Positions 6,716-12,629 of a DNA stretch of 12,629 nucleotides are shown one piece after another. The notes under the pieces were generated by a model. The model was not told the DNA's origin, ran no database searches, and was given only the letters and a program-made list of their open reading frames with translations. Origin of the DNA: Oligoflexia bacterium (GTDB lineage: Bacteria; Bdellovibrionota; JAFGOL01); contig JAFGOL010000010.1 in assembly GCA_016926495.1 (NCBI GenBank), forward strand, positions 1-12,629, written 5' to 3'. How positions within the stretch are numbered: the stretch's first letter is position 1; the number at the start of each line of letters is the position of its first letter. The position numbers and the translations under genes are program-made.

Positions 6716-7348
6716 CTATTTACCGCCGGTCCCGAATTTAACATGTTTTGAATAGACAGGGGGCTCTTCGGAACAAAGTATGATAAAAGACGTCCCCTCC
6801 GCAGCGTATTCGTTGATCCTGTCGCCTAAAAAAACCGACTCCTGTGTTTCAAGGCCCTGAAAGGGTTCTACCAGGGGCACAAGCAGCGCAGGCATGGACA
6901 TGCCAAGCGCCGTTACAACCCTCCTTTTTGTCCACGGTTTCATCTCCGCAAGCTTCATTTTCAGGGCATAGGTAATCCCCAAACCTTCGGAGTTTTTACG
7001 AAACTCGTCATAAACCATTGATGTCTGCAAACTCAGCGATATAGAAAGAATTCTAACCATCAGCTTCAGGTCCTCAAGGCATGGAAGCCAGTAACCGGAA
7101 CTTATATACGAAACAAGTTTTTTTACGTCTCTTCCCAGGGGACGTCCGGCAAGGCTCAATTCACCTTTTTCGGGTTCAAGCAGGCCCAGCAGCAGGGAAA
7201 CAAAAATCTCGGCGTACAATTCATGTTCGACCTCAAGCCACAATACTTCTCCTGAACACAAAGAAATATCGGGAACATGAATCTTTTTATCCACAACGAC
7301 ATTCCTGACGCTCAACAATACACTACCTGCTTTTGCCGCCTCTTTCAC
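6716..7348 (-). CDS. Degenerate ABC-transporter ATPase-like protein (probable pseudo-ATPase, PilH-like position)
   Basis: A 210-residue protein co-linear with an ABC ATPase domain. GEVLWL (33-38) and LLLGLLEPEKGELSLAG (52-68) align with the sequences flanking Walker A, with identical spacing. Between them the GxxGxGKT site reads VEHELYAE (40-47), so every glycine and the lysine are lost. The signature LSGGQ region reads MKPWT before KRR (136-143). Walker B reads PLVEP (158-162): the aspartate is Val160, the glutamate Glu161 remains, followed by GLE as D-loop. The H-loop His is Glu194. ATP binding is therefore unlikely. GTG 7348 has AAGGAG 5 nt upstream and overlaps the previous gene by 26 nt. 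The neighbours suggest a diverged PilH-like partner of the membrane protein. The fold is inferred; no frameshift is seen. Confidence 0.75.
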   Translation of the reverse strand: MKEAAKAGSVLLSVRNVVVDKKIHVPDISLCSGEVLWLEVEHELYAEIFVSLLLGLLEPEKGELSLAGRPLGRDVKKLVSYISSGYWLPCLEDLKLMVRILSISLSLQTSMVYDEFRKNSEGLGITYALKMKLAEMKPWTKRRVVTALGMSMPALLVPLVEPFQGLETQESVFLGDRINEYAAEGTSFIILCSEEPPVYSKHVKFGTGGK

Positions 7349-8012
7349 TCGTACTCCTTATCTGCCCCTGTTTGGCTATAAAATACTGTCCGCCGTAAGG
7401 TTCCTCCGGAATTTCGTCAATTATACCTGCTTCCTCAAGAACCGAAAGATCACCGGGGAATATCTTGTTTGCCTGGTAATACTTTTCTACAGCCCTGGTA
7501 AGAAAAAGAATATTCCTTTCGTGCTGCAAGCCCCTGATGGCTTCAAGATACCAGGCTTTTTTATAGGGGTCGCTGGTTTTCTGATCGAGCTCCTTTAAAA
7601 AATCAATACCCCTGGCAAATCCTTCAACGCTCCTTAAAACCTTAAGATAACATATAACATATTGTTCATTATTGTAGAGTTCAACACCCTTGCCGATTAT
7701 AGTCAGCAGTTCGTCAATATCCACCCTTGAAGCCATATATTCCTCGACCGAAGAGCATATCTCCCGGTAAATGCTTTCAAACTCAGGATTATAACGCATG
7801 GTTTGCTTTACAACTTCAAACCTGGACGAAAAATCCTTCTGTTCCTCAAGCTCCTTCCATATCAACGCTGAATATGTTTCCTTAATAACAGTCAAAGGGT
7901 CCTTGTAAACGGAGGTATCGGGTTTTTTAACGGGTGCCGGTTTCAAAAAAAAAGCCGTAATTACGGACACGAAAAAAAGCAATGTCACAACTGACAAATA
8001 GCGGACAACCAT
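7323..8012 (-). CDS. Membrane-anchored protein with GspG-like C-terminal segment (PilG-like position)
   Basis: A 229-residue protein with one N-terminal transmembrane helix (about 5-23, [14 protein letters not shown]) and a large, mainly helical, presumably periplasmic domain. Residues about 177-220 resemble the tail of major pseudopilins: KYYQANKIFPGDLSVLEEAG followed by IPEEPYGGQYFI, comparable to the Y-x-G-x-YP...L...G...P-x-DPWG-x-Y pattern of GspG. It has no prepilin cleavage motif, so it is not itself a canonical pseudopilin. It precedes the ABC-like gene and overlaps the yjbQ stop by an ATGA junction. The slot corresponds to pilG in the Myxococcus pilGHI order; no orthology is claimed from sequence. 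A role in pilus or secretion assembly is inferred. Confidence 0.7.
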   Translation of the reverse strand: MVVRYLSVVTLLFFVSVITAFFLKPAPVKKPDTSVYKDPLTVIKETYSALIWKELEEQKDFSSRFEVVKQTMRYNPEFESIYREICSSVEEYMASRVDIDELLTIIGKGVELYNNEQYVICYLKVLRSVEGFARGIDFLKELDQKTSDPYKKAWYLEAIRGLQHERNILFLTRAVEKYYQANKIFPGDLSVLEEAGIIDEIPEEPYGGQYFIAKQGQIRSTSERGGKSR

Positions 8013-8440
8013 CAGGCTTCAGAACCCGTGCCAAGGGCTTTCATCAGTACTTTTTTAGGACGCCTGCCGTCGAACTCGGCGTAAAAAATCTGCTGCCACG
8101 GACCGAAGTCAAGCTCTCCCTTTGTAACCGGGATCACAACCTGGTAACCCACGGTAAGGTTCTTAAGATGGGCGTCGGCGTTGGTTTCACCCGTTCTGTG
8201 ATGCCTGTAATCACTCCTTACGGGCGCGACGTCTTCCAGCCACTCCATTATGTCCTGGTGCAAACCGCTTTCCCAGTCATTCACGATAACCCCCGCGGTT
8301 ATATGCATCGCGGAAACCAGCACGAGACCGTCATAAAGCCCGCACCGACGGACAAAATCGTCAACCATGTCGGTTATGCGCACGAGTTCTTTTTCCTTTT
8401 TTGTGTTAAAAGTCAAATACTCGGTTTTGGAAATCCACAT
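8012..8440 (-). CDS. yjbQ: YjbQ/UPF0047 family protein
   Basis: A 142-residue member of the YjbQ (UPF0047) family, small trimeric-type proteins with a conserved His-rich cleft; some are annotated with secondary thiamine-phosphate synthase activity, and the physiological role is unsettled. Family motifs are visible in order: [12 protein letters not shown] (His46), [16 protein letters not shown] (His80, His81, His91), [13 protein letters not shown] and [14 protein letters not shown], then the closing VLMKALG strand. Length is typical and start and end are clear: ATG 8440 has GGAGG 5 nt upstream, and the stop overlaps the next start as ATGA. It sits between thrC and the pilus-related block; nothing in its sequence ties it to either. 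Family identity is near certain, the reaction is not. Confidence 0.93.
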   Translation of the reverse strand: MWISKTEYLTFNTKKEKELVRITDMVDDFVRRCGLYDGLVLVSAMHITAGVIVNDWESGLHQDIMEWLEDVAPVRSDYRHHRTGETNADAHLKNLTVGYQVVIPVTKGELDFGPWQQIFYAEFDGRRPKKVLMKALGTGSEA

Positions 8441-8449
8441 ACAGACCTC

Positions 8450-9757
8450 CTATCCATATCGTTTTAAAAGAAACGCCCTCAAATAATCATACCCGGAACT
8501 TATCTTTACTGATCTTTTCGGCCTGTCCATACAGGAGCGGAGGCGTTCGGGCATTTCAACCTTTTTATTTATACAAGGCTCAACAACATCAAGAAATTTT
8601 GAAGGATGGGCGGTGGCAAAAAATATTCCCCGGCCGTCCGCACGGACATTGAAATACTTTTCAATTCCAAGGCAGGCTACCGAGCCGTGAGGATCAAGAA
8701 TATAACCGTATTTTTTAAACACATCCGAAATATTCCTTCTTGTCTGTTCATCCGTAAAACTGAAACCTTCTATGTTTTTTCTCATCAGGTTTACGTCGTT
8801 ATCATAAATATCCAGCATTCGGGCGAAATTGCTTGGATCGCCGACATCCATTGCGTTTGATATTGTCTCGACGGACTTGCGGGGCACATAAGTTCCGTTT
8901 TCAAGATATTCAGGCACAACTGAATTAATATTGGTTGAAGCAACAAACCCGGATACAGGCAATCCCATTTTGTTCGCCAGAAGCCCGGCTGTCAGGTTAC
9001 CGAAATTGCCGCTCGGGACCGAAAACACAGGAGCAGCGCCGTTATTTTTAACAAACTGGGCGTATGCCCTGAAGTAATAAAACAACTGCGGAATAAGGCG
9101 CGCTATATTAATGGAATTAGCGGAACTCAGCTTCATAACGTTAGCGAGCTCAGGGTCAAGAAAAGCCTTTTTAACCAGTCTCTGACAGTCATCAAAAGTC
9201 CCGTCGACTTCCAGTGCGATAACGTTTTCATCAAGCGTGGCTATCTGCTGTTCCTGTATGGAGCTTATTTTTCCGGACGGGTATAAAATAATAATGTTTA
9301 TGCCCGGGACCCTGAAAAAACCGTTCGCCACCGCGCTGCCCGTATCGCCGGAAGTCGCGACAAGGATATTAAGACTGCCGGAAGTTTCCCTTATAAAATA
9401 AGCCATGACCCTGGACATAAACCTTGCCCCGAAATCCTTAAAAGCCAGGGTGGGACCGTGAAAAAGCTCCAGCACGTAAAGCCTGTCCGTCAGTTTCACC
9501 AGGGGCGCGTCAAAATTTATCGCGTCATTTACTATTTCCTCGAGTATTGGTACCGGGATATCTTTATCAAAAAACTTTTTCGCAATTTCAAAAGATATTT
9601 CCTGAAATGACATGGAATCAAGTTTTTTTATAATTCCGGAGTCCACAACGGGTATCGCTTCAGGCATATAAAGACCGTTATCGGACGGCATACCCGTAAG
9701 TACGGCGTCTTTGAGTGAAACCCTGTTATTTTTATTTTTTGTGCTGTAAAATTTCAC
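8450..9757 (-). CDS. thrC: Threonine synthase
   Basis: A 435-residue PLP enzyme converting O-phosphohomoserine to threonine and phosphate. The N-terminal signature GLYMPE (28-33) is present, the PLP Schiff-base lysine is Lys107 in LELFHGPTLAFKDFGARF, and SGDTGSA (136-142), VPSGNFGN (247-254), NAMDVGDPSNF (301-311) and DPHGSVA (355-361) follow, as in the long E. coli-type class. Length is close to the E. coli enzyme. GTG 9757 has a GGGGTG ribosome binding site a few nt upstream. It lies 19 nt after thrA and 9 nt before yjbQ, so threonine-pathway genes and the downstream block are probably co-transcribed. No thrB (homoserine kinase) is in the window. Confidence 0.97.
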   Translation of the reverse strand: MKFYSTKNKNNRVSLKDAVLTGMPSDNGLYMPEAIPVVDSGIIKKLDSMSFQEISFEIAKKFFDKDIPVPILEEIVNDAINFDAPLVKLTDRLYVLELFHGPTLAFKDFGARFMSRVMAYFIRETSGSLNILVATSGDTGSAVANGFFRVPGINIIILYPSGKISSIQEQQIATLDENVIALEVDGTFDDCQRLVKKAFLDPELANVMKLSSANSINIARLIPQLFYYFRAYAQFVKNNGAAPVFSVPSGNFGNLTAGLLANKMGLPVSGFVASTNINSVVPEYLENGTYVPRKSVETISNAMDVGDPSNFARMLDIYDNDVNLMRKNIEGFSFTDEQTRRNISDVFKKYGYILDPHGSVACLGIEKYFNVRADGRGIFFATAHPSKFLDVVEPCINKKVEMPERLRSCMDRPKRSVKISSGYDYLRAFLLKRYG

Positions 9758-9776
9758 TCCGCACCCCGTATAAAAA

Positions 9777-12239
9777 TCAGTTATAATTTGAAATCCTGAT
9801 AATGTCCGCGAGTATACCCGCCGCAGTTACTTCGGCACCGGCACCGGGTCCCTTAACAACCAGGGGCGTCTGGCTGTACCTTTCGGTTGTAAACGCGACA
9901 ATATTGTCGCTGCCCTTCATGTGGTAAAAAGGATGCGACTGGTCAACTTCCCTGAGCGCCAGGCTCGCCTTTCCGTTTTCAAAAGTCGCGATGTACCTTA
10001 ATACGCATCCTTTATCCGAAGCCTTAACCCTTAAATTCTCAAAATGGCCGTCATGCTTTTCCAGTTCCGCAAAAAAATCATCCACAGTGGCGGTGTTAAA
10101 ACAGGATTCAGGAAGCATTTTCTGTATATCCACGTCTTCCAGTTCCAGCGTTGAACCGTTTTCCCTCGCAAGTATAAGTATCTTCTTGGCAAAATCCGCA
10201 CCGCTTAGATCAACCCTGGGATCAGGCTCGGTGTAACCCAGTTTTTTAGCCTCCCTGACTATGGTGCTGAACCTGGTCCCGGCCACAAACGAACTCAGGA
10301 TATAACTTATCGTGCCTGAAAGTATACCTTCAATTCTTACCAGCTTGTCGCCGCTATTAATAAGATCGTTCAGCGTGTTTATAACAGGCAGTCCCGCGCC
10401 GACGTTGGTTTCGTAAACAAAATGCGTATTATGTCCGCGGGCGGCTTCATTAAGTTTTTTATACTGTTCGTAAGGACCGGAAGCCGCGTTCTTGTTGGGA
10501 GTAACAATATAAATACTTGAAGAAAGTATGTCTGAATAAAGATCATAAACATTCGGAAGCGCGGTACAGTCAACAAACACGCTGTAAGGAAGGTTCATTT
10601 TTCTCATTCCTGACACAAAGGCTTTAAGATCGGATTTAACCCCCGAAGACTGTATGGCGTTTTTCAATTCGCTGACCGGAACGCCCGTATCGCTGAACAT
10701 CATGCTATTGACATCCGCAAGACCGGTAATTTTTATATCAAGTTTCATATTTTCAATGATCTTTTGATGCTGCTCGGTTATCTGTTTAAGCAGCGTTGAA
10801 CCCACGAGGCCCGTGCATCCCAGGACAAAAAGGTTCAGCGTGCGTATATCGGATAGAAAAAAAGCATCATGTACCGCGTTGAGAGCTTTTTCAAGATCAT
10901 GTTTTTTTATAACGACCGAGATATTAAGCTCCGAGGAGCCCTGGGCTATTGCTATAACGTTAATACCGTTTATACCGAGGGCTTTAAAAAGCTTTGCCGA
11001 AATTCCGGGAGTCATGCACATCTTTTCGCCAACCACAGCTATAATCGAAAGCTTGTCCTCAACTATAACCTTGTCCACAAGCTCCATGGTTATTTCCAGG
11101 GCGAATTCCTTTTCAATAGTCTTTTTGGCTTTTTCAGCCTCGTTAGGCATTACCGCTATACAGATTGAATGCTCGGAGGACGCCTGGGTAATGAGGATAA
11201 TATTTATTTTTTCAGCGGCAAGCGCCCCGAAAAGCCTTGACGATATACCGGAAACTCCGATCATTCCGCTGCCCTGAATCCTGAGCAGGGCAATATCGTC
11301 TATGGACGTAATGCCCTTAATAACCTGTGCCGAGGCCGTCTCGGAAGAAGAATCATGTATCAGTGTTCCCCTGAATTCAGGATAAAGCGTATTCATTATC
11401 CTGATCGGTATCCTGCCTGAAAGCGCGGGCTGGATTGTCGGCGGATGAATTATCTTGGCGCCAAAATGAGAAAGCTCCATGGCCTCGATATATGAAAGCG
11501 ATTCTATGGGGAAAGCCTTGGTAACCCTCCTGGGATTCGCGGACATAACACCGTTTACGTCTTTCCATAACTGGATCTCTTTCGCGCCGAGTTCAGCGCC
11601 AAGTATCGCCGCGGTATAGTCTGAACCGCCCCTTCCCAGTGTCGTAGTATGGCCCGAGGTTGTACTTCCGATAAACCCGGTAACAACCGCTATTCCTGTT
11701 CTGTCCTTAAAGGCCTTTTCTATCTTTTTGCCGGTTTTTTCAAAATCAACCATGGCGTAACCGTAATTATCGTCCGTTATTATAAAATCCCTTGCGTCCA
11801 TAAACTCCGCGTCAAGCCCCGTATTCTTAAGGTAGACAGCGATTATGTAAGCGGACATTCTTTCCCCGAAACTCAAAATGGTATCCAGGGTTTTCGGCGA
11901 AAGTTCCCTAATCTTGTATACACCGTCAAGTATTTCCTCAAGCTCGTCAAGTATCGCCGAAACATACTCCGAAACAGCCCCGGCTTCTGAAGCCTCAAGC
12001 AAACCCGATATAGCATCCATATGCGACTGGGATATATAACCGAACATTTCCTTGAAGACAGGTTGCCTGTTGGAGGCATTCACGGCAGCTTCAATAAGCA
12101 GGTCCGTTGTATCGCCCATTGCGGAAACAACAACCGCAAGGTTTTTCTGCGTCGCGTTTATTGTTTTTATTACCGAGGTAACCTTTTTAATATTTTGCGC
12201 GGAACCAACCGAAGTGCCCCCGAATTTCAGAACCAGCAT
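9777..12239 (-). CDS. thrA: Bifunctional aspartokinase / homoserine dehydrogenase (ThrA type)
   Basis: An 820-residue fusion catalysing the first and third steps from aspartate to homoserine. Aspartokinase domain (about 1-300): KFGGTS (5-10), LSFGERMSA (122-130), LGRGGSDYTA (201-210), KDVNGVMSANPR (226-237). Two ACT-type regulatory domains follow (about 315-390 and 397-465), consistent with amino-acid feedback control. Homoserine dehydrogenase domain (about 468-820): Rossmann GCTGLVGS (474-481), TPNKNA (580-585), YETNVGAGLPVI (609-620), LSGTISYIL (640-648) and EPDPRVDLSG (671-680). Length matches E. coli ThrA. ATG 12239 has GGCAGGG about 8 nt upstream. I saw no leader peptide rich in Thr or Ile and no attenuator hairpin in the 84-bp gap to rex, so enteric-style attenuation is not supported. 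Confidence 0.97.
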   Translation of the reverse strand: MLVLKFGGTSVGSAQNIKKVTSVIKTINATQKNLAVVVSAMGDTTDLLIEAAVNASNRQPVFKEMFGYISQSHMDAISGLLEASEAGAVSEYVSAILDELEEILDGVYKIRELSPKTLDTILSFGERMSAYIIAVYLKNTGLDAEFMDARDFIITDDNYGYAMVDFEKTGKKIEKAFKDRTGIAVVTGFIGSTTSGHTTTLGRGGSDYTAAILGAELGAKEIQLWKDVNGVMSANPRRVTKAFPIESLSYIEAMELSHFGAKIIHPPTIQPALSGRIPIRIMNTLYPEFRGTLIHDSSSETASAQVIKGITSIDDIALLRIQGSGMIGVSGISSRLFGALAAEKINIILITQASSEHSICIAVMPNEAEKAKKTIEKEFALEITMELVDKVIVEDKLSIIAVVGEKMCMTPGISAKLFKALGINGINVIAIAQGSSELNISVVIKKHDLEKALNAVHDAFFLSDIRTLNLFVLGCTGLVGSTLLKQITEQHQKIIENMKLDIKITGLADVNSMMFSDTGVPVSELKNAIQSSGVKSDLKAFVSGMRKMNLPYSVFVDCTALPNVYDLYSDILSSSIYIVTPNKNAASGPYEQYKKLNEAARGHNTHFVYETNVGAGLPVINTLNDLINSGDKLVRIEGILSGTISYILSSFVAGTRFSTIVREAKKLGYTEPDPRVDLSGADFAKKILILARENGSTLELEDVDIQKMLPESCFNTATVDDFFAELEKHDGHFENLRVKASDKGCVLRYIATFENGKASLALREVDQSHPFYHMKGSDNIVAFTTERYSQTPLVVKGPGAGAEVTAAGILADIIRISNYN

Positions 12240-12323
12240 AATTACAGCCCTGCCTTTTAAAAAAATTCCTGATAAACATATCCTTTATCAATTTCCCCTG
12301 TTTTTTCAAGAATAATTTCCCTT

Positions 12324-12629
12324 TCAGGCACTTTCGGGGGTATACGTATTCGCAAAATACACGACTTTTTCCAGATGCATTGTTATGTCGACATTTTCCA
12401 CAAATACGTCCTGGGGAGTTTTAAGCCGGACCGGCGCGAAATTCATAATTCCCCTGATCCCGGAGTCAATGACCAGCTCGGTCGCTTTTTGCGCGTAAGC
12501 ACCGGGCACCGCAATAATCGCAATTTTAATATCATTGTTTGCCACGAACTCTTTCAGGTAATCCATATGAAAGCACCGGCATCCGCTGACCAATGTGTCG
12601 ATCTTTGTTTTGTCATCATCAAAAGCAGC
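12324..12629 (-). CDS. rex: Redox-sensing transcriptional repressor Rex, C-terminal part
   Basis: The last 101 residues of a Rex protein; the N-terminal winged-helix DNA-binding domain and the start of the Rossmann domain lie beyond the right edge. Visible Rex features are AAFDDD at the Rossmann strand-2 edge, IKIAIIAVPGAYAQ (35-48), GIRGIMNFAPVRL (57-69) and VFVENVDITMHLE (75-87), the domain-swap and NADH-pocket region. Rex senses NADH/NAD+ and represses fermentative and respiratory genes. It is upstream of thrA on the same strand with an 84-bp gap; co-transcription is possible. I saw no Rex operator palindrome in the window. The stop TGA is clear, and the protein ends a few residues beyond the usual last helix. 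Confidence 0.93.
   Translation of the reverse strand, partial: AAFDDDKTKIDTLVSGCRCFHMDYLKEFVANNDIKIAIIAVPGAYAQKATELVIDSGIRGIMNFAPVRLKTPQDVFVENVDITMHLEKVVYFANTYTPESA

Noticed and set aside
10813..11277. 154-codon plus-strand frame inside thrA
   Set aside because: Antisense shadow of the ACT-domain region of a clear thrA; no ribosome binding site or family match. The same applies to 7982-8467 opposite yjbQ.
12257..12331. 24-codon GTG frame between rex and thrA (starts VPEREIILEKTG)
   Set aside because: No ribosome binding site, it overlaps the rex end, and it lacks the Thr/Ile runs of a thr leader peptide. Chance frame is the simplest reading.

Overview
The window joins the end of an integrated mobile element (about 1-2085) to chromosomal sequence (about 2085-12629). 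The host is probably a diderm (Gram-negative-type) bacterium. It encodes a lipobox-bearing LysM lytic transglycosylase, a prepilin peptidase with pseudopilin-like proteins, a ThrA-type aspartokinase-homoserine dehydrogenase and the redox repressor Rex. Rex is rare in Proteobacteria, so this is not a typical enterobacterium; a spirochaete, deltaproteobacterial or candidate-phylum lineage would fit, but the sequence alone does not settle it.

Element side (1-2085): this stretch is visibly AT-rich. A partial unrecognised gene runs off the left edge on the minus strand. Divergent from it lie a small excisionase-type helix-turn-helix gene and a tyrosine integrase, translationally coupled through a Shine-Dalgarno inside the end of the excisionase gene. 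The integrase points at the 3' end of an initiator tRNA-fMet gene (minus strand, 2085-2161), the presumed attachment site. An 11-bp perfect tandem repeat just after the integrase stop may be an integrase arm site, and a strong intrinsic terminator serves the tRNA. The other element end is outside the window.

Plus-strand pair (2301-4790): a three-LysM, MltD-like lytic transglycosylase lipoprotein is followed immediately, in the same reading frame and separated only by its stop codon, by an exported protein with the motif skeleton of Fam20C/HipA/PI-kinase-like kinases. This pair is the least ordinary part of the window.

Minus-strand run (12629 down to 4794): partial rex, thrA, thrC, yjbQ, then a five-gene pilus-related block: an anchored protein with a GspG-like tail, an ABC-ATPase-like protein, a polytopic membrane protein, prepilin peptidase pilD and a GspH-like pseudopilin. 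From thrA onward the genes overlap or nearly touch, so they look like one operon. The block resembles the pilG-pilH-pilI-pilD order of the Myxococcus type IV pilus cluster, but the ABC-like protein has lost Walker A, the signature motif, the Walker B aspartate and the H-loop histidine. It is probably a pseudo-ATPase. ThrA and ThrC cover the aspartate kinase, homoserine dehydrogenase and threonine synthase steps of threonine synthesis; asd and thrB are not in the window.
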